From assembly GCF_047922965.1 (NCBI RefSeq), contig NZ_CP150481.1, positions 496,001 through 560,000 of the forward strand: a stretch of DNA of 64,000 nt. The letters run 5' to 3'. How positions within the stretch are numbered: position 1 is the first letter of the stretch; every line of letters begins with the position of its first letter. Under the pieces are notes generated by a model. The model saw only the letters and a program-made list of their open reading frames with translations, was not told where the DNA came from and did no database searches. Positions 44,176-53,803 of the stretch are shown here, in pieces. Both the position numbers and the translations under genes were made by a program. This stretch comes from Neptunicella plasticusilytica. GTDB taxonomy: Bacteria; Pseudomonadota; Gammaproteobacteria; Enterobacterales; Alteromonadaceae.

Positions 44176-46245
44176 ATGAAGTCAGACAACATTTATGCGT
44201 TTTATATTGTGACGTTAAGCATGATTTTTTGTTGTTTGCCATTGTCGGCAGTGGCAAACAACAAAAATTCAGCCATTGAGGATGTGCAGATAGCGTTTAT
44301 GCCGGATATTCATTTCCACGATATCTATGCTAATTTTGCCGACGGATCCTTTAAAGGAATACCCAATAGTATCAGTGGTAAGCACGCCACCATACGAACC
44401 CTGTCTGCAGAGCTCAATTCCACCCGGTTATTCAATGAAAACTACTTCGCCTTGTTGGCAGCGCTAGATGATGTAGTGGCACGTGGCATAAAACTGGTCG
44501 CTTTACCGGGGGATTTCAGCGATGACGGTCAGCCGGTGCATTTGCGTGGCCTGGCGAAGATTTTGCAACATTATAGCGATCAATATAGTCTCGAATTTTT
44601 TGCAGCGCCGGGTAATCATGATCCGGTAAGGCCCTTTGACTATCCCGGCGGCAAAGCCGATTTTCTCGGGGAAAACGGCTATCCACAGCGAATTTACAGT
44701 AAAGGTGCCAAGGAATGTACAGGATATCAGGGAAATTGGGCCAGTATTGACGTCGGTTACCCACTTAACACCTTGTGCAGCGAAGAAATACGCCACGCAG
44801 GCTATCAGAGCATCATGTCACTACTTGGCCGCTTTGGGTTTTATCCTCAACAGTCTTACCTGTATTGGGAAACGCCATACAGCAGTAATCGCACCGAACG
44901 CTATGACTTTAGGCAGGCGCAGAAGGACGCCGACTTTTCAAACAGGCAATACGAAATCTGTTATCAAGGTAGCGGCGGGCAATATAAACAAGCCCACTTC
45001 AGTGAATGTACTCAAGTACCTGATAGCAGCTATTTAGTGGAACCGGTGCCAGGATTATGGCTGCTAGCTATTGATGCCAATGTGTATATTCCTCAACAGC
45101 AGGCGGCAAATAATAACGCTCCGGCTCGCTTTTCCGGTTCGGGTAATGCCGGTTATAACAAGATGCTCAGCCATAAAATCCATGTGATTGAGTGGGTCAA
45201 AGAGGTGGCAGAGCGGGCAAAACATCTGGGTAAAACCTTAATTGCGTTTAGTCATTTTCCGATGAGTGAATTTTATGATGGTCAATCAGATAATATTGCC
45301 GCGCTGTTTGGTGCTGAGCATTTTCAGTTAGCTCGTCGTCCGCAGGATAGCATTAGCCATATCCTGGCCGATACCGGTATCAAGGTGCACGTGGGTGGCC
45401 ATATGCATATCAATGATACCGGCGTTACCCGGAACCCGAACGGACATTTTCTGTTTAATATTCAGGCCCCTTCTATTGCAGCATATGTACCCGCCTATAA
45501 GTTGATGACCTTAAAAGCAGATAACCGTATTGAAGTGCAAACCGTGGTACTGGATAAGGTTCCGCGCTATAACGAACTGTTTGAACATTACCGGCAGGAA
45601 TATCAGGTACTTAAACAATCCGATCCGGCACATCTATGGAATAAAGACATTCTGAATGCTAAAAGTTATCGGGAATTCACTCGTTGGCATATTACTGAAC
45701 TTACTCGACAGCGTTTTTTGCCTCAGGAATGGCCAGCCGAATTACGTGAGTTACTCTTTGCGTTGAGTGCAAAGGATATGCTGGTGTTATCTCAAATGGA
45801 ATCGCCCGTTACATTGCAACAATGGCCCTCAGCCAAAGTCAGGCTACAGCACATTCGTCAAACTGAACAATGGCAAACTGGATTAGCTAAAGCGGAGCAG
45901 TTACTGCTCGACCGGCAATTCAGCTTGCAGGATCTCGCAAGCTGGAATGGCTTTGATCTGGCGGTGGATTTTTATCGTTTGCGCAATGCGGGCGGGTTAG
46001 CCCTGTCCGATATCGGCCAACAACGGTTGGAGCAGTACCGGTTCCTGACGCTGTTGCTGGCGCAATTACAGTCCGTTTCCGTGCTGTCTGCTGCGGAAAA
46101 TCCTGCTGACCAACAATCACTCAGCCGTATTATTATTCAGCGCTTTGCGCCTCTATTTCAAATATTGGACGGATTTAAACAAGGATTACCCGACACGCAT
46201 TTTATGCTTGATCTGCAAGTCGGCAAAATCAAGTCACTGGATTAA
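44176..46245 (+). CDS. Secreted calcineurin-like metallophosphoesterase
   Basis: 689 residues with a signal peptide (about 1-28). All metal-binding motifs of the calcineurin-like phosphoesterase family are present: MPDIHFHD (residue ~43), LPGDFSDDG (~116), GNHDP (~146), an isolated His in SHFPMS and GGHMH near residue 410. The C-terminal 230 residues are a helical extension of unknown role. It acts in the periplasm or outside on an unknown phosphoester or nucleotide. Placement after a TonB receptor and a PLC-like enzyme suggests phosphorus or organophosphate scavenging. It ends 5 bp from the convergent regulator gene. Confidence 0.87.
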   Translation: MKSDNIYAFYIVTLSMIFCCLPLSAVANNKNSAIEDVQIAFMPDIHFHDIYANFADGSFKGIPNSISGKHATIRTLSAELNSTRLFNENYFALLAALDDVVARGIKLVALPGDFSDDGQPVHLRGLAKILQHYSDQYSLEFFAAPGNHDPVRPFDYPGGKADFLGENGYPQRIYSKGAKECTGYQGNWASIDVGYPLNTLCSEEIRHAGYQSIMSLLGRFGFYPQQSYLYWETPYSSNRTERYDFRQAQKDADFSNRQYEICYQGSGGQYKQAHFSECTQVPDSSYLVEPVPGLWLLAIDANVYIPQQQAANNNAPARFSGSGNAGYNKMLSHKIHVIEWVKEVAERAKHLGKTLIAFSHFPMSEFYDGQSDNIAALFGAEHFQLARRPQDSISHILADTGIKVHVGGHMHINDTGVTRNPNGHFLFNIQAPSIAAYVPAYKLMTLKADNRIEVQTVVLDKVPRYNELFEHYRQEYQVLKQSDPAHLWNKDILNAKSYREFTRWHITELTRQRFLPQEWPAELRELLFALSAKDMLVLSQMESPVTLQQWPSAKVRLQHIRQTEQWQTGLAKAEQLLLDRQFSLQDLASWNGFDLAVDFYRLRNAGGLALSDIGQQRLEQYRFLTLLLAQLQSVSVLSAAENPADQQSLSRIIIQRFAPLFQILDGFKQGLPDTHFMLDLQVGKIKSLD

Positions 46246-46250
46246 TGTGC

Positions 46251-47777
46251 TTAACGCAAGGTTGCACCGCTATAGCAACTGGGTTCGCGTGGGCAAACTG
46301 CTCCGCGCGAGCAAATTAACCGTGCCGGGTTGTCTATACCGCGCTCCACCCAGCTGATATTGAGGATTTTGGCCACACTCATTAAATCTTTTTTGACCGA
46401 TGGCGGAATATTGGCTGAACCACCACTGCCGACACAGGCCTGTTTTAAATCGGTTGCCAGCGACAGTGCATCCTTGCCTTGTGCCTCAATGGCTGGGTTA
46501 AGGTCAATACCGGCGCAAAGCACGTGTTTGTTGCCGGCCATATCTTCCACCTTAATCGATTCGCAGGAATAAATACGTGGCTCGTCGCCGACATTTAAAA
46601 TCGAAATCTGTGAAGAAGTTCCTTGCAGCGGTGCATTGATCATGCGAAATACTGCCCAGTGTTGACAGGGATCTTCCACCATACGCATATTGCCCCAGGG
46701 CAGCGGAATGCCGTTACCGCGGTAAACGGCCTTGAGTTTACCCGGAGCGTAGGCATCAAAGTAGTGCCAGTGCGGATAGGGTGATACTGCAGTCATACGC
46801 CGCATGGCTACTGATTCCGAAACACCAGACAACTTGCCGGTGCTAATTTCATAGCCGTGTCGGTCCAGCATTTGCCGAAACGGGACTTTGGGACACAGCA
46901 ACGCGCCTGCAAAGAAACTGCACTCAAAATCGCGCCAGGCTTGTAAAATATCTTGTGCCTCTACTACCGAAGATGAATTGAGTTGATTGCCGTCCGGCAA
47001 GGGCACGACCTCATTACGTCCGGCCACCATGACATTTTTTAAGCCGTCTTTGTCGTGCAATACGCAATGGCCGATATGCACCGCCAAATCGTACTTGAGT
47101 CGCTGCGGCTGGGATTTCATCAGCTGGTTAATATAAATCTGGTTAGGCGGCTCAAAAAAGGAGGTGACCACACTGTTGGTATCCATTCCCATCCCATCCG
47201 TCACTGTCGCGGGTGCCTTGTTAAACCATTTTATGCTTAGCCCCATATGCCTGGTGATATCCAGCAAGTCATCCACGCTCAAGGGCAAGCGTTTTTGGCC
47301 TACTTCTTCTGCCGAACGTTCCAGATCAGGAAAATGATTTTGATGATGTTCCTGGTGGGCCCGGATCAACAAATGGGCGAACTGGCGACCGGTGATCCCG
47401 GCCTGAGAAAGCATTTCCGGAATGGCGATCTGCAGGATCTCGTTGGAAAACAGAAAGTTTGGTTCCAACGCCATACCACTGATGCCACCGCGACTCCCCT
47501 TGTTTGGTGTAATTGCCGCTTCTTCGGGTACATCATCCAGAAACCAGTTGAGATCTTTCTGGAACACCTCGGCAATAATCTCCAGCACTTCTTCGCTGGG
47601 TACCCGTTTACCCCGTTCAATCATGGATAGGTAAGACACTGACGGTGCCATATCGGCATTTACCTTGATGCAACGAGCCGACAGATCTTCCATGGTTAAA
47701 CGATTGCGTTTACGCAAGTTGCGGATTTTGGTGCCAAGAAAATGGGCTTTGCGGATCAGACTCTTGTTTGGCTTCAT
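46251..47777 (-). CDS. XRE-family ScfR/RamB-like regulator of the glyoxylate shunt
   Basis: 508 residues. The N-terminal XRE helix-turn-helix (about 15-75: LRKRNRLTMEDLSARCI ... YLSMIERGKRVPSEEV) is followed by an ImmA/IrrE-like middle with the degenerate HIGHCVLHD and a C-terminal domain with clustered cysteines (CSRGAVCPREPSC). This matches short-chain acyl-CoA-responsive regulators (ScfR/RamB) that control acetate and glyoxylate genes. It is divergent from glcB, its likely target. The start codon lacks a Shine-Dalgarno sequence and lies 3 bp from the first of three phased repeats, suggesting autoregulation and perhaps a leaderless message. Confidence 0.85.
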   Translation of the reverse strand: MKPNKSLIRKAHFLGTKIRNLRKRNRLTMEDLSARCIKVNADMAPSVSYLSMIERGKRVPSEEVLEIIAEVFQKDLNWFLDDVPEEAAITPNKGSRGGISGMALEPNFLFSNEILQIAIPEMLSQAGITGRQFAHLLIRAHQEHHQNHFPDLERSAEEVGQKRLPLSVDDLLDITRHMGLSIKWFNKAPATVTDGMGMDTNSVVTSFFEPPNQIYINQLMKSQPQRLKYDLAVHIGHCVLHDKDGLKNVMVAGRNEVVPLPDGNQLNSSSVVEAQDILQAWRDFECSFFAGALLCPKVPFRQMLDRHGYEISTGKLSGVSESVAMRRMTAVSPYPHWHYFDAYAPGKLKAVYRGNGIPLPWGNMRMVEDPCQHWAVFRMINAPLQGTSSQISILNVGDEPRIYSCESIKVEDMAGNKHVLCAGIDLNPAIEAQGKDALSLATDLKQACVGSGGSANIPPSVKKDLMSVAKILNISWVERGIDNPARLICSRGAVCPREPSCYSGATLR

Positions 47778-47779
47778 TT

Positions 47780-47821
47780 TGTAAAATTTACACTGTGTAA
47801 TTTCTATTGTGAAATTTTAGT
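47780..47821. promoter_or_regulatory. Three TGTRWAATTT repeats phased at 14 bp between regulator and glcB
   Basis: Tgtaaaattt (47780), tgtgtaattt (47794) and tgtgaaattt (47808) start exactly 14 bp apart; the first junction also forms the perfect 13-bp palindrome ttacactgtgtaa (47788-47800). The position between divergent regulator and target genes suggests the regulator's operator. Confidence 0.7.
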
Positions 47822-47899
47822 TTAATTTTAACTAGACTACAAATTAAGCAATATTGATGTGCTTGCAATCGTGATATAGACAAACAAAAGGGGAACGCA

Positions 47900-50068
47900 A
47901 TGAATATGCCTCAGCAAAAAAACTGCTTAATCAATCAGGAGTTTTACACTTTTATCAATGAGGATGTATTGCCCCTGCATAACCTGCCACAGGCCAAGTT
48001 TTGGGATGATTTTATCCAGCTGATCGACGACCTGGCACCGGTTAATCGCCAGTTACTGTTAACCCGCGAGGGGCTGCAGCAACAAATTGACGACTGGCAT
48101 CTAAAGCATCAGGGACAAGCTTTTGATGCCGATAAGTATCAGGCCTTCTTGCACGAGATTGGTTACATCGTTGAACAGGGGCCGGACTTCAGCATTGAAA
48201 CACAAAATGTTGATGACGAAATTACCACTATTGCTGGCCCGCAGTTGGTGGTGCCAGCCAAGAATGCCCGTTTTGCGCTCAACGCTGCCAATGCCCGCTG
48301 GGGCAGTTTATACGACGCCCTGTATGGATCGGATGTAATCCCCAAATCCAATGGGCTAAAACCCTGCAAAACCCACAATGCCGCCCGTGGTCAGCATGTT
48401 ATTGCCTATGCAAAGGATTTTCTCGATCAGGCCTTTCCACTGGTTAACGGGTCTCATCATGATGTCACCAGCTATGTGGTGTATTTTCAGCATCTGATGG
48501 CATTTTTCCCCGACGGCAGCAAGAGTGGCCTGAAACAACCTTGCCAGTTTGTGGCGTTGAGTGGTCATAAAAGTGAGCCGGAAACCATCCTGTTAAAAAA
48601 CAACGGCTTGCATGTTGAAATCCAGTTTGATCGTAACGGTTTTAATGGTGCCAGAGATATCGCCAACATTGACGATATTCTGCTTGAAGCGGCGGTCAGT
48701 ACCATTATTGACTGTGAAGATTCGGTCGCGGCGGTGGATGCCGAAGACAAGATTGAGGTGTATCGCAACTGGTTAGGGTTGATGCAAGGCGACTTACAGG
48801 CCAGTTTTGACAAAGACGGTAAAACCTGTGTGCGGCGGTTGAACCGCGACAAGCTCTTTACCGCACCGGATGGTGAAGATTATCTGTTGCATGGTCGTTC
48901 ATTATTGCTGGTGCGAAATGTCGGGCATTTGATGGAATCGGATCTGATTCAGCAGCAATCCGGTGAATTTGCCCCGGAAGGGATTATTGATGCTGTGGTG
49001 ACGTCGTTAATCGGTGCATTGGATTTGCATAAAGAGCAGGGGATACGCAACAGCCGGACCGGCAGTATTTATATTGTGAAGCCCAAAATGCATGGCCCCG
49101 ACGAGGTGATGTTCAGTTGTCAGTTGTTTAACCGGGTCGAAACCATGCTGGGGTTGGCACCCAATACGATCAAAATCGGCATTATGGATGAAGAGCGCCG
49201 TACCTCGGTTAACCTGAAAGAATGTATCCGCATGGCTAAACAGCGACTGGTGTTTATCAATACCGGTTTTCTGGACAGAACCGGAGATGAAATTCATACC
49301 AGTATGCAGGCCGGGGCTTTCTTGCCCAAAGCCAGTATTAAATCCGAGCCCTGGATACAGGCGTACGAGAATCGCAATGTGGATATTGGCTTGCAATGCG
49401 GTTTAGCAGGCAAAGCACAAATCGGTAAGGGGATGTGGGCGATGCCGGATGAAATGCAACAGATGATGGCGCAGAAAATAGCCCATCCTCGTGCCGGTGC
49501 GACTACCGCATGGGTGCCTTCACCCACAGCGGCGATATTGCATGCCATGCATTATCATCAAGTGAATGTTGCCGGTGTACAAAAACAACTGGCACAGCGC
49601 GCCGAATCGCCTTTGGCTGACTTGCTGAAAATAGCGCTGATACCCGAGCAGATGACTTTATCGGCTAACGAAATTGAGCAGGAACTGGAAAACAATATTC
49701 AGGGACTGTTGGGTTATGTGGTGCGCTGGATCGATGCTGGTGTGGGATGCTCCAAAGTACCGGATATTAATAATATCGGTTTAATGGAAGATAGAGCCAC
49801 ATTGCGTATTTCCAGCCAGCATATTGCCAACTGGTTACGCCACGGTATTTGTACCGAGCAGCAGGTGCTGAATATTATGCACTGCATGGCGCAAGTGGTG
49901 GATCAGCAAAACAGTGGTGTTGTTGGCTACCGACCTATGATGTCAGATATCGACAATAACTTGGCATTTCAGGCCGCCAAAGCATTGATATTTGAAGGTG
50001 TACAGCAACCTTCCGGGTATACCGAACCCCTGTTGCATAAATATCGCTGTTTGGCTAAACAGGCTTAG
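47900..50068 (+). CDS. glcB: Malate synthase G
   Basis: Condenses glyoxylate and acetyl-CoA to malate in the glyoxylate shunt or glycolate pathway; monomeric cytosolic enzyme. The 722-residue length equals that of isoform G (E. coli 723). Conserved parts include DCEDSVAAVDAEDK, GRSLLLVRNVGHL, VKPKMHGPDEV, GIMDEERRTSVNL and TGFLDRTGDEIHT. ATG 47900 has AAAAGGGGAACGC upstream. No isocitrate lyase gene is adjacent. The last nine codons are re-copied in the downstream tandem array. Confidence 0.97.
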   Translation: MNMPQQKNCLINQEFYTFINEDVLPLHNLPQAKFWDDFIQLIDDLAPVNRQLLLTREGLQQQIDDWHLKHQGQAFDADKYQAFLHEIGYIVEQGPDFSIETQNVDDEITTIAGPQLVVPAKNARFALNAANARWGSLYDALYGSDVIPKSNGLKPCKTHNAARGQHVIAYAKDFLDQAFPLVNGSHHDVTSYVVYFQHLMAFFPDGSKSGLKQPCQFVALSGHKSEPETILLKNNGLHVEIQFDRNGFNGARDIANIDDILLEAAVSTIIDCEDSVAAVDAEDKIEVYRNWLGLMQGDLQASFDKDGKTCVRRLNRDKLFTAPDGEDYLLHGRSLLLVRNVGHLMESDLIQQQSGEFAPEGIIDAVVTSLIGALDLHKEQGIRNSRTGSIYIVKPKMHGPDEVMFSCQLFNRVETMLGLAPNTIKIGIMDEERRTSVNLKECIRMAKQRLVFINTGFLDRTGDEIHTSMQAGAFLPKASIKSEPWIQAYENRNVDIGLQCGLAGKAQIGKGMWAMPDEMQQMMAQKIAHPRAGATTAWVPSPTAAILHAMHYHQVNVAGVQKQLAQRAESPLADLLKIALIPEQMTLSANEIEQELENNIQGLLGYVVRWIDAGVGCSKVPDINNIGLMEDRATLRISSQHIANWLRHGICTEQQVLNIMHCMAQVVDQQNSGVVGYRPMMSDIDNNLAFQAAKALIFEGVQQPSGYTEPLLHKYRCLAKQA

Positions 50069-50881
50069 TGTTTTCACTCATCCCGTTCACCCTTCGACTG
50101 CTGCACGCTCAGGGCGAACGGGATATTTAAGCTGTACTCTTCGTTCATCCTGAGCGTGAGGCACTGACAGTCGAAACTGGGCTTTCTGGCTCGCAGCTCG
50201 CCACTATATTATCGCTGTTTGGTGAAGCAGGCTTAGTGTTTACTCATCCCGTTCACCCTTCGACTGCTGCGCGCTCAGGGCGAACGGGATATTTAAGCTG
50301 TACTCTTCGTTCATCCTGAGAGTGAGGCACTGACAGTCGAAACTGGGCTTTCTGGCTCGCAGCTCGCCACTATATTATCGCTGTTTGGCTAAACAGGCTT
50401 AGTGTTTTCACTCATCCCGTTCCCCCTTCGACTGCTGCGCGCTCAGGGCGAACGGGATATTTAAGCTGTACTCTTCGTTCATCCTGAGCGTGAGGCACTG
50501 ACAGTCGAAACTGTGCTTTCTGGCTCGCAGCTCGCCACTATATTATCGCTGTTTGGTGAAGCAGGCTTAGTGTTTTCACTCATCCCGTTCACCCTTCGAC
50601 TGCTACGCGCTCAGGGCGAACGGGATATTTAAGCTGTATTCTCCGTTCATCCTGAGCGTGAGGCACGAACAGTCGAAGGATGGATCCTGTGCTTTCTGGC
50701 TCGTTGCTCGTCGCTATTTTATCGCTGTTTGGTGAAGCAGGCTTAGTGTTTTCACTGATCCCGTTCACCCTTCGACTGCTGCGCGCTCAGGGCGAACGGG
50801 ATATTTAAGCTGTACTCTTCGTTCATCCTGAGCGTGAGGCACGAACAGTCGAAACTGGGCTTTCTGGCTCGCAGCTCGTCG
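50069..50881. repeat. Five-unit tandem array of about 168 bp between glcB and the DUF885 gene
   Basis: Units start at GCTTAGTG at 50063, 50231, 50397, 50565 and 50741 (periods 168, 166, 168, 176; the last is cut off near 50886). Each unit carries a long imperfect palindrome starting ATCCCGTTCACCCTTCGACT and closing AGGGCGAACGGGAT, a second partial copy of the same dispersed repeat, and a copy of the last nine glcB codons with the stop. No gene is seen. The palindromes may end transcription of the two convergent genes. Confidence 0.9.
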
Positions 50882-52618
50882 CTATTGTTTAGCTTTCTCA
50901 ATCCATTCCAGTGTCAGTTCTTCCAGCAAATCCAGCGGCAGGCTGCCATTTTTGAGGATTTGATCATGAAAGGCGCGTACATCAAACTTTTCACCTAGTT
51001 CAGCTTCGGCTTGATTGCGTAGCTGGCGGATTTTCAATTCACCGATTTTGTAAGACAACGCCTGAGCCGGCCAGGTAATATAGCGATCAATCTGGTTGGT
51101 GACTTCGGGCATAGTGAGTGCGGTGTTATCTGCCAGATAGTCAATGGCCTGTTGTCTGCTCCAGCCTTTGGCATGCATACCGGTATCCACCACTAATCGA
51201 CAGGCGCGCCAGGCTTCATAGGTTAGGCGGCCAAAATCACTGTAGGGATCCTGATAAAAGCCCATTTCCTTGCCCAGACTTTCCGCATACAACGCCCAAC
51301 CTTCGCTGAATGCAGAGTGAGATAATGATTTACGAAATTCCTGAATGGCCATTTCTTTGGCCAGTGCACCTTGCAAGTGATGCCCGGGGATCGATTCGTG
51401 ATAGGTCAGTGCTTCAAGGTTATATAACGGGGAAGCTTTTAAATTGCGGGTGCCGACAAAATAGGTACCGGACGTGGTGCCACTGCCATCGGAGCCTACA
51501 TAAAAGGCGCCATCATTAGGGCTGGATTTGATATCAAAGGTATTGCGCGGCAATTTGCCAAACCATTTAGGTAGTTGGCCGGCCATTTTGCGGCTGATAT
51601 AGCTGGCTTTTTCTAACAGGTCCCGGGCTGAGGTGCTGTAAAACTGCGGATCGGTACGTAAAAACTGTACAAATTGTTTGAAATCACCGTTAAAACCTAC
51701 CTTCTGGATAATCTGTTCCATTTGTTGACGAATACGTTTTACTTCGTCCAGTCCCAATTGATGGATTTCATCGGCCGACATCGAGGTAGTGGTGTAGTAA
51801 TTAATCAAATATTGATAATAATCCTTGCCGTCTTCCAGTTGGCTGATGCCAACGTTTTTGCGGCAATGGGGCATATATTGCTGAGTGAAAAAGTCATATA
51901 AATGCTGGTATTCGGGGATCACCGTTTCACTAATTAACTGCCGACCTTTGGTCTGATAGGCAGCTTTGTCGGCAGCAGAGAAACGCGCAGGCATATTGGC
52001 AAATGGCGCATAGAATTCGCTGGTTGCTACGTCATCTACAATATAGTGGCTGATGGTTTTGTCATAGTCGGCAAAGGCACCACAGTAGTGGGTATAACCT
52101 TTGACAATAGCGGCTTTCAAATTGACGATATGTTGCTGGTTGTAACGCGGGAAATCGGCCAGGCTAATCAGATAATTGTCGTAATCAGCCTTGGTTAAAA
52201 ACGACATATTATTCGGCGCACCGCCAAAATAGGTGTGATACCCGGCGTAAATATTCATTGGGAACATGTAGTCAAATTGCTGATAACTTTTGGCTTCGGT
52301 CTGGCGCTCATAACGAAACAGGCGATAACTGAGCTGATCCTGTTCAGAAAGTTCATCCAGATTGATGTTGGCCAGTTTATCCAGCATGATTTGATTAAAC
52401 TTGGCGCGACGCTCCCTTCCTTTGGCCGATACATCCGGCAGTTTGCCATTCATGCGGAATGCATCGGGATCTTTACGGAAAAAAATCTGTTCCTGATTGG
52501 CGTTGGCCCAGTGTTCATCCAGCAACTGGTGGAAAGTATTGGTGCTGTCTTCGGCTTGTGCCGAGCTGACCAATACTAAGGTTAAAGTCACCGCTTGTAG
52601 TGCAGTTTTAAACGTCAT
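50882..52618 (-). CDS. DUF885 metallopeptidase-like secreted protein
   Basis: 578 residues from ATG 52618, which gives a signal peptide (MTFKTALQAVTLTLVLVSSA-QA); the frame extends upstream without coding character. DUF885 proteins are predicted gluzincin-type metallopeptidases: the zinc motif is HESIPGHH in LTYHESIPGHHLQGAL (about residue 405), followed by a conserved EGWALYAESLGKEMG as third-ligand region. It probably acts in the periplasm on peptides. The stop codon lies at the edge of the tandem repeat array. Confidence 0.88.
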   Translation of the reverse strand: MTFKTALQAVTLTLVLVSSAQAEDSTNTFHQLLDEHWANANQEQIFFRKDPDAFRMNGKLPDVSAKGRERRAKFNQIMLDKLANINLDELSEQDQLSYRLFRYERQTEAKSYQQFDYMFPMNIYAGYHTYFGGAPNNMSFLTKADYDNYLISLADFPRYNQQHIVNLKAAIVKGYTHYCGAFADYDKTISHYIVDDVATSEFYAPFANMPARFSAADKAAYQTKGRQLISETVIPEYQHLYDFFTQQYMPHCRKNVGISQLEDGKDYYQYLINYYTTTSMSADEIHQLGLDEVKRIRQQMEQIIQKVGFNGDFKQFVQFLRTDPQFYSTSARDLLEKASYISRKMAGQLPKWFGKLPRNTFDIKSSPNDGAFYVGSDGSGTTSGTYFVGTRNLKASPLYNLEALTYHESIPGHHLQGALAKEMAIQEFRKSLSHSAFSEGWALYAESLGKEMGFYQDPYSDFGRLTYEAWRACRLVVDTGMHAKGWSRQQAIDYLADNTALTMPEVTNQIDRYITWPAQALSYKIGELKIRQLRNQAEAELGEKFDVRAFHDQILKNGSLPLDLLEELTLEWIEKAKQ

Positions 52619-52832
52619 GGAATGCGTCCTCCTGTTTTTAGTCGGCGATATTGGCACAATCGGCGAGGATAACAAAGCAGGCAAACAAACAGGAAATTAA
52701 CAGAGTGTAAGCCAGCATAGACGCTCTTGCATTTCGATTTATTGTCATGGATAGTCAGCCACTGCATAGAAATGCGATAATAGTGACTTTATCAGTTTGG
52801 TCGTAAGACCCTCGCAGTATGAGGTGGTTTAT

Positions 52833-53195
52833 ATGGTTGTAGTACGTTGGTTATTAGGTCGGCTTATTTTATTTTTTGACTGGTTATTCACACCTAAAAG
52901 CGTTAAACGCAGTGAAGCCGAACAGGCCAGAATCGATAGACAAACCAGACAATTGTCATTGTATCAATTCAAGGCTTGTCCTTTTTGCGTCAAAGTACGC
53001 CGCGCCATGAAACGTTACGGCTTAAATATTGAAACCTGCGACGCCAAAGGCCATATCAGCTACCGAAATGAATTACTGACCGAAGGCGGCAAACTTAAAG
53101 TGCCTTGCCTGCGCATAGAAGAAGGTGAATCCATCCGCTGGATGTATGAATCATCGGACATTATTCAGTATCTTGAACAGCGTTTTGCCAAATAA
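52833..53195 (+). CDS. Membrane-anchored glutaredoxin-like protein
   Basis: 120 residues from ATG 52833 (GAGGTGG upstream). An N-terminal hydrophobic stretch (about 2-20) may anchor it, followed by a linker and a glutaredoxin fold with redox motif C49-P-F-C52 in QFKACPFCVKVRRAM, the cis-Pro segment LKVPCLRIEEG and YESSDIIQYLEQRF. It resembles glutaredoxins of the GST N-terminal type. It probably reduces disulphides with glutathione; orientation in the membrane is uncertain. It is monocistronic. Confidence 0.85.
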   Translation: MVVVRWLLGRLILFFDWLFTPKSVKRSEAEQARIDRQTRQLSLYQFKACPFCVKVRRAMKRYGLNIETCDAKGHISYRNELLTEGGKLKVPCLRIEEGESIRWMYESSDIIQYLEQRFAK

Positions 53196-53298
53196 CGGGT
53201 TAGCAGAATTACGACTTTGTTATTCCTATTGATGACATAAGGTGCCAATTAATCGTGATACATTCCACGTATTAATTGACGTTATGTAAGGAAAAAAC

Positions 53299-53613
53299 AT
53301 GTCCAAGTTTGACAATGTTACCCTGATCCGGGATATCAATGTGTACTTTGATGGAGGGGTGACCAGCCGCACTGTGGTATTTACTGACGGTTCGACCAAA
53401 ACGCTGGGAGTGATGAATCCCGGAGAATACGAATTCGGTACCGCCAAGAAGGAACTGATGGAAATTCAGTCCGGTGATCTGGATGTCATGTTGCCCGGCC
53501 ACACTGAATGGCAAAATGTTAAAGGAGGACAAGAATTTCGCGTCTCGGCAAATGCCAAATTTCAGGTCAAGGTTAATCAGCTAACCGACTACTGTTGTTC
53601 CTATCTGGATTAA
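53299..53613 (+). CDS. ppnP: Pyrimidine/purine nucleoside phosphorylase PpnP
   Basis: 104-residue cupin-like enzyme (formerly DUF1255/YaiE) that splits many nucleosides into base and ribose-1-phosphate. Conserved pieces are LGVMNPGEYEFGTAKKE, MEIQSGDLDVMLPGHTEW and the C-terminal YCCSYLD. TAAGGAAAAAAC precedes ATG 53299. Single gene. Confidence 0.93.
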   Translation: MSKFDNVTLIRDINVYFDGGVTSRTVVFTDGSTKTLGVMNPGEYEFGTAKKELMEIQSGDLDVMLPGHTEWQNVKGGQEFRVSANAKFQVKVNQLTDYCCSYLD

Positions 53614-53803
53614 TCTAGCTGTTGCTGGTGGCTTGGTGCCATCAGCATTTTATCGCTGTTATTGGTGATTTTAACCTGTTGCCATTCATCCCTGTTGTAA
53701 AGCGTGCAATACTCCTTCGGTTAACTTTACTGACCTGAGAATTTGTGTGTTCTCGGCAAAATATGTAATTTCCGTATTCCCGATAATAAGAGGAAGGCAA
53801 TTG

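Noticed and set aside
50063..50886. CRISPR array
   Set aside because: Units are about 168 bp, nearly identical throughout with no unique spacers, and no cas genes are near.
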